A DNA stretch of 64,000 bases from NCBI RefSeq assembly GCF_005893125.1, contig NZ_VCJS01000050.1, positions 1 to 64,000 on the forward strand. The letters are read 5' to 3'. The notes under the pieces were generated by a model. It ran no database searches and was not told the origin of the DNA. It saw only the letters and a program-made list of their open reading frames with translations. Source of the stretch: Nonomuraea basaltis. Lineage in GTDB: Bacteria; Actinomycetota; Actinomycetes; Streptosporangiales; Streptosporangiaceae. The translations under genes were made by a program, and so were the position numbers. Numbering within the stretch: position 1 is the first letter of the stretch; each line of letters starts with the position of its first letter. Of the stretch, positions 42,009 to 50,312 are shown in pieces.

Positions 42009-42727
42009 GAGGAGGGCAGGGGGTCGGCGCCCGGCAGGGCCGGCGCGAGGATGAACCTCGTCGTCGCCCACGCGACGTACAGCAGGGGCGAGCACAGGAG
42101 CAGGACGCCGATCATCGGCTTGACCAGGACGATGGCCACGGCCAGCCCGAGCACGATGAGGTTGACGGCGGCCAGGTACCAGCGCCGGGCCACGAGGTAG
42201 AGGCAGGGACGGACGAGGGCGCGCAACCGTACGGCCGCACCGGAGGTCTCCGCGAGCAGCACCATGATGGCGAAGGCCACGGCGACCACCAGGGCCGCCG
42301 CGGTGACGAAGAACGGCGCCAGCGCCGGTCCCCAAGGCGTGCGCGCGACGACCACGGCGTCCAGGGCCAGCATGCTCACGGCCGCGGCGCCGGCCGCCCA
42401 GACGGCCAGCGCGCGGCCGGCGGTCCGGCGGTAGCCGTGCCAGAACGTCCGGAGCACGACCGTCGATCCCTCTCCCAGGGCGGCGAAACACCGGAAGGCG
42501 CCGCCCAGCGCGGGTGCGCACAGGGATGACAGCACGACGAAGAACGGCCACGACGCGAGCGGGTCCCGCACGATCGCGAGCGCCGCCAGGAGCGGCGAGC
42601 AGGCGACGGCGAGCAGCACGTTCGTCATGAGACCGACGTAAACGGTGTCGAAGACCTTCTCGTACGTGGTCTGATCGGCGGGACGGAGCAGGCTGCGCAG
42701 TCCGGCGCCGTTCGCGTGCGCGCTCAT
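42005..42727 (-). CDS. DUF624/YesL-like membrane protein
   Basis: Membrane protein of 240 residues with about five to six hydrophobic segments, matching the DUF624 family, of which Bacillus YesL in the rhamnogalacturonan locus is a member. Visible features are an early LMTNVLLAVACSPLLAALA, the FRCFAALGEGSTVVLRTFW region and a C-terminal LVKPMIGVLLLCSPLLYVAW. Such genes regularly accompany CUT1 sugar transporters, but the role is unknown. The ATG at 42727 overlaps the permease stop (ATGA), making it the last gene of the transport operon. Confidence 0.8.
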   Translation of the reverse strand: MSAHANGAGLRSLLRPADQTTYEKVFDTVYVGLMTNVLLAVACSPLLAALAIVRDPLASWPFFVVLSSLCAPALGGAFRCFAALGEGSTVVLRTFWHGYRRTAGRALAVWAAGAAAVSMLALDAVVVARTPWGPALAPFFVTAAALVVAVAFAIMVLLAETSGAAVRLRALVRPCLYLVARRWYLAAVNLIVLGLAVAIVLVKPMIGVLLLCSPLLYVAWATTRFILAPALPGADPLPSS

Positions 42728-43623
42728 CCCTTCAGTCCGCTCGTCGCGATGCCGCGGATGAAGTACCGCTGCCCGAACAGGAAGATGACCAGGATCGGCA
42801 GTACCGACAGCACCGAGCCGGTCATGATCATGGCGTATTCGGCGTCGTACTGCCCGACGAACGATCGCAGACCCAGCTGTACGGTCCACAGCCGGTTGCT
42901 CGTCAGGTAGATGAACGGCCCCATGTAGTCGTTCCACGTGTTGACGAAGGTGAGCAGAGCCAGGCTGGCGAGCGCCGGTTTGGACAGCGGCAGAATGATC
43001 CGCCAGTAGATGCCGTACTCGCTCAGGCCGTCGAGCCGCGCCGCCTCGCACAGATCATCCGGGATCGACATGTAGTACTGGCGCATGAGGAACACGCCGA
43101 ACGCCCCGAACGCCTGAATCAGAATGATCGACCAGAACGTGTTGGTCAGCTCCGCCCGCTGCATCATGATGTACTGCGGCACCATGTACGCCTGCCAGGG
43201 CACGGCGATGGTGGCGATGTAGGCGACGAACAGCGCGTCCCGGCCGGGAAAGCGCACCTTGGAGAACCCGTACGCCGCGAAACTCCCGGTGAGCACCTGC
43301 AGCAGCGTGATCGTGACGGACAGGAACGCCGAGTTCCCCAGGTAGGTCAGCAGCGGGATCCTGTCCCAGATCTCGACGAAGTTCGACCAGCGGAACTCCC
43401 GCGGGATCCACTCGATGGGGATGGTGAAGACCTCGTTGTCGCGCTTCAGCGACGACGACAGCATCCACGCGAACGGCACCAGCACCAGCCCCGCCACGAC
43501 GACGAGCGAGACGTAGGCCAGCGTCATGCGGACGAGACGCCGGCCGGGACGCTCCTGACCGGCGGGCGGCGCGGGCCGGCGCGGCCGGGCGGCGGCTGGG
43601 GGAGCATCGTGCACCGTGGTCAT
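42724..43623 (-). CDS. Carbohydrate ABC transporter permease (MalG type)
   Basis: Second membrane subunit of a CUT1 sugar transporter, 299 residues, six helices. After a Pro/Arg-rich cytoplasmic tail it shows PFAWMLSSSLKRDNEVFTIP, SFAAYGFSKVRFPGRDALF and the EAA loop EAARLDGLSEYGIYWRIILP, and it ends in QRYFIRGIATSGLKG, the usual MalG terminus. The start overlaps the stop of the first permease gene (TGATG). No ATPase gene is in the locus, so a shared MsiK-like ATPase encoded elsewhere is expected, as is normal for actinobacterial CUT1 systems. Confidence 0.94.
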   Translation of the reverse strand: MTTVHDAPPAAARPRRPAPPAGQERPGRRLVRMTLAYVSLVVVAGLVLVPFAWMLSSSLKRDNEVFTIPIEWIPREFRWSNFVEIWDRIPLLTYLGNSAFLSVTITLLQVLTGSFAAYGFSKVRFPGRDALFVAYIATIAVPWQAYMVPQYIMMQRAELTNTFWSIILIQAFGAFGVFLMRQYYMSIPDDLCEAARLDGLSEYGIYWRIILPLSKPALASLALLTFVNTWNDYMGPFIYLTSNRLWTVQLGLRSFVGQYDAEYAMIMTGSVLSVLPILVIFLFGQRYFIRGIATSGLKG

Positions 43624-44558
43624 CAGGTGCTCCTCCGTTCGTTGAGACGGAACTGGACGGCGGTCACGATGAGCACGATGAGGAAGAGCACCAGGGCGAT
43701 CGCCGACGAGTAGCCGAACTGCCCTTCGGTGATGCCTTCCCGGTACACGAGCTGGGCCAGGACCAGCGTGCTGCGGCCCGGGCCTCCGTCGGTCATGACC
43801 ACGATGAGGTCCAGCACCTTGAAGCTCTGGATGGTCAGCATCACGACGACGAAGAACGTCGTGGGCCGCAGGCACGGCAGGGTGACGCTCCAGAAGCGCT
43901 GCCAGGCGTTCGCCCCGTCCACCCGGGCGGCTTCGTAGTACTCCTGCGGGATCGTCTGCAGACCGGCCAGATAGAGCACCATGTAGTACCCCATGTCCCG
44001 CCACACGCTGGTGACGATCACGGCCGGCATCGCCCAGTCCGTGCTGGCCACCCACCTGGGCGGATCCGCGACGCCGACCGCTTCGAGGAACTGGTTGATC
44101 GGTCCCGCCGTCGGGTTGAACAGCATGTTCCACACGACCGCGACGGCGACCAGGGATGTGATGTAGGGGAAGAACGCCGCGGTGCGGAAGAGCTGCACGC
44201 CGCGGATCTTCCGGTTGAGCGCCATCGCCAGGCCGAGCGCGACGACCAGCGTCAGCGGGATGTGGCCGGCCGCGTAGTAGAGGGTGTTGCGCAGCGCGAC
44301 GTGGAAGTTCTCGTCACCGAGCAGCCGCTGGAAGTTGTCCAGCCCCACCCACTCCGGCGCGCTGTAGGAATCCCACTCCAGGAACGCCAGCACGAACGCG
44401 GCGAGCATCGGGATGAGCGTGAACAGCGCGAAGCCGACGAAGTTCGGGAGAATGAAGCTCCATCCGACGAGGATGCCGCGCCAGGCCCGCCGGCGCTCGC
44501 GCCGGCCGGGGGGAGCGTCCGGCGCGGTCGGCGACGGTTGCGTTATTACGTGGGCCAT
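43623..44558 (-). CDS. Carbohydrate ABC transporter permease (MalF type)
   Basis: First membrane subunit of the sugar transporter, 311 residues, six helices. The first helix lies in GWSFILPNFVGFALFTLIPM, the next conserved part is WVGLDNFQRLLGD, and the EAA loop reads EAARVDGANAWQRFWSVTLP. Together with the binding lipoprotein and the MalG-type partner it forms a CUT1 importer, most likely for oligosaccharides released by the exported pectinolytic enzymes. Confidence 0.94.
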   Translation of the reverse strand: MAHVITQPSPTAPDAPPGRRERRRAWRGILVGWSFILPNFVGFALFTLIPMLAAFVLAFLEWDSYSAPEWVGLDNFQRLLGDENFHVALRNTLYYAAGHIPLTLVVALGLAMALNRKIRGVQLFRTAAFFPYITSLVAVAVVWNMLFNPTAGPINQFLEAVGVADPPRWVASTDWAMPAVIVTSVWRDMGYYMVLYLAGLQTIPQEYYEAARVDGANAWQRFWSVTLPCLRPTTFFVVVMLTIQSFKVLDLIVVMTDGGPGRSTLVLAQLVYREGITEGQFGYSSAIALVLFLIVLIVTAVQFRLNERRST

Positions 44559-44588
44559 GGTCGTCCTTCGTGACTCCTTCGGAAAGAC

Positions 44589-44621
44589 GCGGCGGGCGCC
44601 GGATGTCTCCGGGCCCGCCGC
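44589..44621 (-). terminator. Intercistronic hairpin after the binding-protein gene
   Basis: GCGGCGGGC (44589-44597) pairs with GCCCGCCGC (44613-44621), with CCGG/CCGG pairing inside the loop. Placed between binding-protein stop and first permease, it probably reduces permease expression relative to the binding protein, as in maltose-type operons. Confidence 0.5.
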
Positions 44622-44627
44622 CGTTCC

Positions 44628-45929
44628 CTAGCTGAGGACTTCGTTCTTGACGCGATCGTTCATCGATCGGATGCCGTCGGCGGCAGACTTGTCGCCGACC
44701 ATGATGAGCTCGTGTTCTTCCTTGAGGATCGTGTCGACGTCGGAGGTCTTGTCGCTGACCGGCATCTCCAGCACGACCTTGTCCGGCTCGAACGCCTTCT
44801 TGGACACCTCGTCAGTGGGCATGCCCTTGAGCTGGAAGTAGGTGGAGGTGATCTCGGGGCTCTGCAGCGCCGGCACCGCACCCACCTTGGAGATCGCCTC
44901 GGCTCCGGCCTTGCTCGCGGCGAACTGCACGAACTTCTTGGCCGCGTCGGCGTGCTCGGCCCGCTTGTTGACGGCGAAGGCGGTCGGCGACCCGAAGGTC
45001 GTCACGTCCGAGCCGCCCGGGCGCTGCGGCATCGGGGCCAGCCCCCACTCGACGTCGGTCTTGCCGTTCGCCTTCGCCTCGAGGACGCCGGAGATGTACC
45101 AGGTGCCCATGGGCATCATGGCCGTCGCGCCGGTCTCGAACATCGTCCGGTAGTCGGAATTCTGCGATTTCGCGGTGCCGAAGTCGAGGGTGGCGCCGGC
45201 CTTCTGCAGCCCGAGTGCCGTCGCGTACTGGTCGTTGAAGAAGGAGTACTCGCCGCTGAGCTGGTCGCCGCCGGTCTGCGCCGCCGAGACGGCCTGCACC
45301 ACGGACCGCCAGGTGTGGTGGTAGGTGCCGTGGACCTTCTTGCCGTCCTTGGTCTTCGTGAGCTGCTGCGCGAGCTTGGCGTACTCGTCCCAGGTCATGG
45401 ACTCGGGATACTTGACGCCTGCCTCGTCGAAGAGCTTCTTGTTGTAGTAGAGCAGCCAGAAGTCCTGGCGGTACGGCATCGCGTAATACTTCTCGCTGAC
45501 GTTGAAGGCGTCCAGGCCCGCGAGCTTCGAGGTGTCGCCCGACTTGACCAGGTCGGTGAGCTCGAGCAGCTGCCCTCGGCTGGAGTAGCGCGCGTAGTCG
45601 GTGACGTTCTTCATCGTGATCACGTCGGAGGTGTCGCCACCGGCGAGCATCGTGGTGACCTTCTCGGGATAGTCGTCGGCGAGGATGTCCACCGGCTCGA
45701 TCTTGATGCCGGGGTTCGCCTGCTCGAAGGCGGTGAACAGGGCCTTGAACTCGGGCGTCTTGGCAAGGTTCCACACCGTGACGGACAGGGTGACGTTCCC
45801 GTCACCGCCGGCCTCGGGCTCGCTGGAACCGCAGGCGGTGACGGCGAGCGAGAGCGCGGCTACGACTCCCAGGCTCTTCACAAGGTGGCGTCGCACTCGG
45901 GCCCTTCCAGAGGTGTTCGAAGCGATCAT
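44628..45929 (-). CDS. Carbohydrate ABC transporter substrate-binding lipoprotein
   Basis: Extracytoplasmic sugar-binding protein of the CUT1 (SBP family 1) class, 433 residues. The signal has twin arginines (ARVRRHLVKSLGVV) and a lipobox VTAC near residue 33. Mature features include VTLSVTVWNLAKTPEFKALF, QANPGIKIEPVDILADDYPE and TTMLAGGDTSDVITMKN, typical of oligosaccharide-binding proteins. ATG 45929 follows AAGGAG at nine bases. It starts 36 bases after the hydroxyacid dehydrogenase gene and is followed by the hairpin and the two permeases. Confidence 0.93.
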   Translation of the reverse strand: MIASNTSGRARVRRHLVKSLGVVAALSLAVTACGSSEPEAGGDGNVTLSVTVWNLAKTPEFKALFTAFEQANPGIKIEPVDILADDYPEKVTTMLAGGDTSDVITMKNVTDYARYSSRGQLLELTDLVKSGDTSKLAGLDAFNVSEKYYAMPYRQDFWLLYYNKKLFDEAGVKYPESMTWDEYAKLAQQLTKTKDGKKVHGTYHHTWRSVVQAVSAAQTGGDQLSGEYSFFNDQYATALGLQKAGATLDFGTAKSQNSDYRTMFETGATAMMPMGTWYISGVLEAKANGKTDVEWGLAPMPQRPGGSDVTTFGSPTAFAVNKRAEHADAAKKFVQFAASKAGAEAISKVGAVPALQSPEITSTYFQLKGMPTDEVSKKAFEPDKVVLEMPVSDKTSDVDTILKEEHELIMVGDKSAADGIRSMNDRVKNEVLS

Positions 45930-45965
45930 TGATCCGGTCTCCTTCCATCGAGCCGGTCTCAGGGC

Positions 45966-46979
45966 TCAGGCGCTAACCACGAACTCGTCGGCGGTCACGG
46001 CCGCACGGGGCGGCTGGCCGGACAGGTAGCGTTCGAGCTCGTCGAGCGCGCTCTCACTCATCCGCCGGGTCTCTGATCCGAGAGATCCGGCTACGTGGGG
46101 GGTGATCATGACGTTGGGCAGGTCGTACAGCAGTGAGTCGGCCGGCAGTGGCTCCGGGTCGGTGACGTCGAGCATCGCGTCGAGCCGTCCTGTGGCGCAC
46201 TCGCGCTCCAGGGCAGCGGTGTCCAGGACGGCGCCGCGCGCGGTGTTGATGACGGTCGCCCCGTCGCGCAGCAGGGCCAGTTCCGGCGCCCCGATGAGGT
46301 GACGGGTGGACGGCAGCGCCGGAACGTGCAGCGTGAGCACGTCACAGCGCGGCAGCAGGTCGGGCAGCGAGACCAGGCGTCCGCCGGCCGCCGCCACCTC
46401 GGCCGGGTCGGCGTAGGGATCGGCGACCAGGATGTCGACGTCCAGAGTGCGCAGCCGTTCGACGACCCGGCGCCCCGTGCGGGAGAAGCCGACGACGCCG
46501 ATCGTGCGCCCGCGGTTGGACAGCTCCCCGCGGCGGGTCGAGTAGGACCAGTTGTCGCGGTGCTTGCGCGCGTCCTGGGCGAGGAAAGGCGCCTTCTTCC
46601 CGGCGAAGATGATCGCGGCGAGGGTGAACTCGGCCACCGGGATCGCGTTCTCGTCGGCGGCGTTGGTCACCAGGATCCCGCGACGCCAGACCTCGTCGGT
46701 GACGAACGTGCGGACCGTGCCCGCGCAGTGGAAGATCGCTCGCAGCCGCGGCGCGCCGGCGAGCCGCTCGGCCGTCAGCTGCGGGCAGCCCCACGAGGTC
46801 ACGAGCACCTCGACCTCACGCAGCCGGCGCCGCACGTGTGCCGAGTCGAGGTCGTCGGTCGAGATCGGGTCGGTGAGCTCGACGAGACCACGCAACCGGC
46901 GCAGCTGCGGCTCCTGGAACTGCACGCTGAACTTCGCGGGGTCCATGACCAGCAGGGCCTGTGGTCGTGCGTCGTTCAC
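45966..46979 (-). CDS. D-isomer-specific 2-hydroxyacid dehydrogenase
   Basis: NAD(P)-dependent dehydrogenase of 337 residues and the first gene of the transport operon. The cofactor domain contains IGVVGFSRTGRRVVERLRTL, the catalytic arginine region reads NTARGAVLDTAALERE, and the catalytic histidine is in ITPHVAGSL, with the glutamate likely in DVTDPEPLP. In a uronate-utilisation locus it could reduce or oxidise a sugar-acid intermediate; the true substrate is unknown. The GTG start at 46979 follows AGGAAGGG. A LacI-type operator lies between its promoter and its start. Confidence 0.9.
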   Translation of the reverse strand: MNDARPQALLVMDPAKFSVQFQEPQLRRLRGLVELTDPISTDDLDSAHVRRRLREVEVLVTSWGCPQLTAERLAGAPRLRAIFHCAGTVRTFVTDEVWRRGILVTNAADENAIPVAEFTLAAIIFAGKKAPFLAQDARKHRDNWSYSTRRGELSNRGRTIGVVGFSRTGRRVVERLRTLDVDILVADPYADPAEVAAAGGRLVSLPDLLPRCDVLTLHVPALPSTRHLIGAPELALLRDGATVINTARGAVLDTAALERECATGRLDAMLDVTDPEPLPADSLLYDLPNVMITPHVAGSLGSETRRMSESALDELERYLSGQPPRAAVTADEFVVSA

Positions 46980-46994
46980 TCGGGTCCCTTCCTC

Positions 46995-47008
46995 GGCAAG
47001 CGCTTACC
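46995..47008. promoter_or_regulatory. LacI-type operator before the transport operon
   Basis: GGCAAGCGCTTACC pairs at six of seven positions around a central CG, the arrangement typical of LacI/GalR-family operators (AAGCGCTT core). It lies downstream of the candidate promoter and 16 bases before the dehydrogenase start. Confidence 0.55.
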
Positions 47009-47018
47009 AATGCCGCCG

Positions 47019-47047
47019 ATCATGTCTGATCATGTCAATCAGGTCAA
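47019..47047 (-). promoter_or_regulatory. Candidate promoter of the transport operon
   Basis: On the minus strand TTGACC (47042-47047), a 17-base spacer and CATGAT (47019-47024), about 40 bases before the GTG at 46979. Confidence 0.45.
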
Positions 47048-47070
47048 CACCTTGTTAATCAGAACGATCA

Positions 47071-47099
47071 CGTTATCTGATCGATATTGATCGATAACG
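47071..47099. promoter_or_regulatory. Operator with TGATCGA direct repeats inside an inverted repeat
   Basis: TGATCGA occurs at 47078-47084 and 47088-47094 (period 10), enclosed by the perfect inverted repeat CGTTATC (47071-47077) / GATAACG (47093-47099). It lies between the divergent dehydrogenase/transport and DUF2264 promoters. A matching pair of repeats lies upstream of the heparinase-like gene at 52261-52277. Confidence 0.6.
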
Positions 47100-47121
47100 T
47101 ACGAAGCCTGGCATCCAGCTC

Positions 47122-47151
47122 TTGACGTGGCAGGAGGCGTTCGCGTTACAT
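47122..47151 (+). promoter_or_regulatory. Candidate promoter of the DUF2264 gene
   Basis: TTGACG (47122-47127), 18-base spacer, TTACAT (47146-47151), 38 bases before the ATG. Confidence 0.4.
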
Positions 47152-47188
47152 CGTCAGATCCGATCACTTTTCACACATAGGAGCACCC

Positions 47189-49102
47189 ATGCGCATGCTG
47201 CGGGAGTTCGACGACCTGCGGCTCTCGCCCTACACCGGCTGGACCCGGAACCACTGGGCGGCGCTGGCCGATCATCTCCTCCTGTCGGCCCGGCGCTACG
47301 CCTCGGCCTCGCACGCGCGCATCTCGTTTCCCGGCCCGCCGGGCGGATACGGGGCCGACGTCGACGCGCTGGAGGGCTTCGCGCGCACGTTCCTGGCCGC
47401 CGGATTCCGGGTGGCGGGAGAGAGCGGACGCGACCCGCTGGGCCTGATGGACTGGTACGCGCGGGGACTCGCCACCGGAACGGATCCTCGTTCACCCGAG
47501 CGCTGGGTACGCCTCGACGAGCACGGCCAGGCGAAGGTGGAGGCCGCGTCCATCGCCCTGGTGCTCCACCTGACCAGGCCGTGGCTGTGGGACCGGCTCG
47601 ATCCGGTCGTGCAGGAGCAGGTCGTCGACTATCTCGCGCCCGCGGTCGGCTCCGACTACCCCCCGATCAACTGGGTCTGGTTCCAGATCGTCGTCGAGCA
47701 GTTCCTCGCCTCCGTGGGCGGGCCCTTCGAGCGCAAGGACATCGAGGAGGGGCTCGCGCTCTCCGACGGCTTCGCTCGGGAGAGCGGCTGGTACGCCGAC
47801 GGCGCCGAGCGCGCCTACGACCACTACGCGGGATGGGCGCTGCAGTTCTACCCGCTGATGTGGGCCGAGATGGCCGCGGGCGACCCGGCGGCGGACTCGC
47901 GGCGGCCGGTGTATCTCCAGCGGCTCGAACGCTACCTGCACGATGCCGTCCACCTCGTCGGCGCCGACGGATCCCCCCTCATCCAGGGCCGCAGCCTCGC
48001 CTACCGGTTCGCCGCCGCCACCCAGTTCTGGGCCGGCGCCCGCGCGGGCGTCGCGACACCCGGCCCCGGGCTCCTCCGCCGGGCCGCCTCCGGCATCGCC
48101 CGCCACTTCACCGACCACGGGGCGCCCGACGAAGAGGGGATCCTGACGCTCGGCTGGCACGGGGCCTGGCCGCCGATCGCCCAGTCGTACTCCGGTCCCG
48201 GCTCGCCGTACTGGGCGGCCAAGGGATTCTTCGGCCTGACCCTGCCCGCCGATCACCCGGTGTGGACGGCCGTCGAGGAACCGCTGCCGGTCGAGTCCGG
48301 CGACTACCACCTCACCGTCGCCGCCCCCGGCTGGCTGGTCAGCGGCACCCGCGCCGACGGCATCGTGCGCGTGGTCAACCACGGCACCGACCACTCCCGT
48401 CCCGGGACACACCTCACCGACTCGCCCCTGTACGCGCGGCTGGGGTACTCGACGGCGACCTCGCCCGTGCTCGCGGGTGAGCATGCCGCCGAACCGCTGG
48501 ACCAGTCGGTCGTGATCCTCGACGAGAACGAGCGGCCCAGCCACCGCACGGGCTTCGAGACACTCCTCGTCGATCGCCTACCCACGGGCACGCTGATCGG
48601 CGCCTCGCGCTGGCAGTCCCACTGGGTCACTCCTGAGGACGACAGCCGCGATCACGGCTCCGGACGGTCGGGAGCGGTACGCCTCGGGCCGTGGATTGCC
48701 GTGATCTCCGCCGTGCGCGGCCCCTGGGAAGTGCGCCTGGTGCGGCTGTCGGCGCCGGCCGGGGAGCAGCCCGGCCCGCTGCGGGTCGGGGGATGGCCGC
48801 TCCCCCAGGGTCACGCGCCGGACGGCGCCGCCTGCTCCCGCGTCATCCCGGGCGCAGGACTCGACCTGTCCGGCGCCACGTCAGCGGAGAACTCCTCGCC
48901 GCTCGCCCCGTGGACGCTCGTCCCGTGGTGCGCCTCCAGCACGCCTGCCTTGCTGGACACGTGGTACGACGTGGCGGTGTACCTCGGCGGACAGGAGCCG
49001 GGCGACCCGCCGGTCCTGTCCTGGGACGGCCCGGCGCTCGCCCGGCTGACCTGGCCGGACGGAACGGCCGACGTCCTGGACACCACCGGCGCCCGCTTGT
49101 GA
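47189..49102 (+). CDS. DUF2264 family protein
   Basis: Cytoplasmic protein of 637 residues, no signal peptide. The N-terminal two thirds match DUF2264, a family with a probable alpha/alpha toroid: LSPYTGWTRNHWAALADHLL, INWVWFQIVVEQFLASVGGP, SGWYADGAERAYDHYAGWAL and SLAYRFAAATQFWAGAR. The C-terminal third is beta-rich. Family members lie in loci for uronate-rich polysaccharides and are suspected carbohydrate-active enzymes, but no activity is established. Ribosome site AGGAG precedes the ATG. It diverges from the transport operon and ends convergently to the hybrid regulator. Confidence 0.87.
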   Translation: MRMLREFDDLRLSPYTGWTRNHWAALADHLLLSARRYASASHARISFPGPPGGYGADVDALEGFARTFLAAGFRVAGESGRDPLGLMDWYARGLATGTDPRSPERWVRLDEHGQAKVEAASIALVLHLTRPWLWDRLDPVVQEQVVDYLAPAVGSDYPPINWVWFQIVVEQFLASVGGPFERKDIEEGLALSDGFARESGWYADGAERAYDHYAGWALQFYPLMWAEMAAGDPAADSRRPVYLQRLERYLHDAVHLVGADGSPLIQGRSLAYRFAAATQFWAGARAGVATPGPGLLRRAASGIARHFTDHGAPDEEGILTLGWHGAWPPIAQSYSGPGSPYWAAKGFFGLTLPADHPVWTAVEEPLPVESGDYHLTVAAPGWLVSGTRADGIVRVVNHGTDHSRPGTHLTDSPLYARLGYSTATSPVLAGEHAAEPLDQSVVILDENERPSHRTGFETLLVDRLPTGTLIGASRWQSHWVTPEDDSRDHGSGRSGAVRLGPWIAVISAVRGPWEVRLVRLSAPAGEQPGPLRVGGWPLPQGHAPDGAACSRVIPGAGLDLSGATSAENSSPLAPWTLVPWCASSTPALLDTWYDVAVYLGGQEPGDPPVLSWDGPALARLTWPDGTADVLDTTGARL

Positions 49103-49151
49103 CGACGTGTCGCCGCCATGACGACGGCCCTGCCATGACCTCCTGGCCTCG

Positions 49152-49209
49152 TCAGGCGCGGCTCGATGGCTACGCCGAGGAGGAGCGTACGATCAGGCGC
49201 GGCTCGATG
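49152..49209. repeat. 17-bp direct repeat at the regulator gene end
   Basis: TCAGGCGCGGCTCGATG occurs at 49193-49209, inside the last codons of the regulator gene (Ile-Glu-Pro-Arg-Leu), and again at 49152-49168, past its stop. The period is 41 bases. Confidence 0.88.
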
Positions 49210-50312
49210 ACGACGCGGTGGGTGGGCCGTTCCGGGTCCTGGTCGGCCAGGCGGGCGGCGAGAAGCGCGAAGGCCGCCCGGCCGATGGCCGACTTGGGCG
49301 GCCGCACCGCGGTCAGCGGCGGGTCGCACAGCTCGGCCACCTCGTCGTCGTAGGTCACCACGGCGAGATCGGCGGGCACCCGGATGCCGCGCTCCTGGGA
49401 ACGTGAGACCAGGCTGATCGCCTCCGGATCGGAGTGAATGAGCAGCGCCGTCGTCCCGGAGGCGATGCACTGGTCGAGCACGCCGTCGAGCACCTTCTGC
49501 CACTCGGGATCCGGCTGATCGACCGTGTCGGCATCCGGTGTGCCGTCGAGCCGGAGACCGAGCTCCTCGCTCGCCTGCCGCCATCCGCGCCGCACGTGCG
49601 GGGTCGTCGGGCTCTGGAAGGTGGTGATCAGCCCGATGCGCCGGTGGCCGAGCGTGACGAGGTGCCGTACGGCCATGGCCGCCCCGAGCGCATGGTCGCT
49701 GACCACGGATTCCATCGCCTCGTGATACGGCCCGACGGTGGCGGTCCGCTCGATGAGGACCACCGGCACGCCCGCGCCCTGCAGCCAGCGCACCAGCGCC
49801 TCGCCCTCGTCGCCGGTGGTGGTCGGTGCCACCAGCAGGCCGTCCACGCCCACCTCCTCGACCAGCCGGGCGAGCTGGCGGCGTTCGTCGGAGGCCCGAT
49901 AGGTGGCGCCGCGCAGCACGATGCGGGCACCGGAGGCCGCCGCGGCCTCGCGAACCCCGCGGATCACGTCGGGCCAGTAGTAGGTCACCGACGGCACCAC
50001 CATCCCGATCGTGAGCTGCCGCTCGGCCGCCGCCTTCGGTTCCGGCGCGGGACGCGGCGGCGGGGAGTCGTCGCGGTCGGAGCCCGCGAGCGTGTCGGCC
50101 ACCGCTCCGCCGTGCAGGACGGCACCGCCGCGGACCCGGCGGATGAGCCCTTGGGAGGAGAGCAGCGCGATGTCGCGGCGGATGGTGATGGCGGAGACGT
50201 CCAGCTCCGCCGCGAGTTCGTTGACGCGTACGACGCCGCGCCGGCGCAGCAGTTCGACCACCTGGGCGCGGCGCTCGTCCGGCAGCGGCCCCGGCGAGTC
50301 TGACACCGTCAT
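49170..50312 (-). CDS. Hybrid regulator: DeoR-type helix-turn-helix with LacI-type sugar sensor
   Basis: Transcription factor of 380 residues with an uncommon domain pairing. The N-terminus is a DeoR-type winged helix (about 10-70: ERRAQVVELLRRRGVVRVNE, then DVSAITIRRDIALLSSQGLI). The rest (about 98-375) is a periplasmic-binding-protein-like sensor of the LacI/GalR kind: LTIGMVVPSVTYYWPDVIRG, HLVTLGHRRIGLI and TALLIHSDPEAISLV. Its ATG overlaps the heparinase-like stop (ATGA), so it is made together with that enzyme. It probably binds the TGATCGA direct repeats in this locus and responds to an oligosaccharide or uronate. Confidence 0.9.
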   Translation of the reverse strand: MTVSDSPGPLPDERRAQVVELLRRRGVVRVNELAAELDVSAITIRRDIALLSSQGLIRRVRGGAVLHGGAVADTLAGSDRDDSPPPRPAPEPKAAAERQLTIGMVVPSVTYYWPDVIRGVREAAAASGARIVLRGATYRASDERRQLARLVEEVGVDGLLVAPTTTGDEGEALVRWLQGAGVPVVLIERTATVGPYHEAMESVVSDHALGAAMAVRHLVTLGHRRIGLITTFQSPTTPHVRRGWRQASEELGLRLDGTPDADTVDQPDPEWQKVLDGVLDQCIASGTTALLIHSDPEAISLVSRSQERGIRVPADLAVVTYDDEVAELCDPPLTAVRPPKSAIGRAAFALLAARLADQDPERPTHRVVIEPRLIVRSSSA

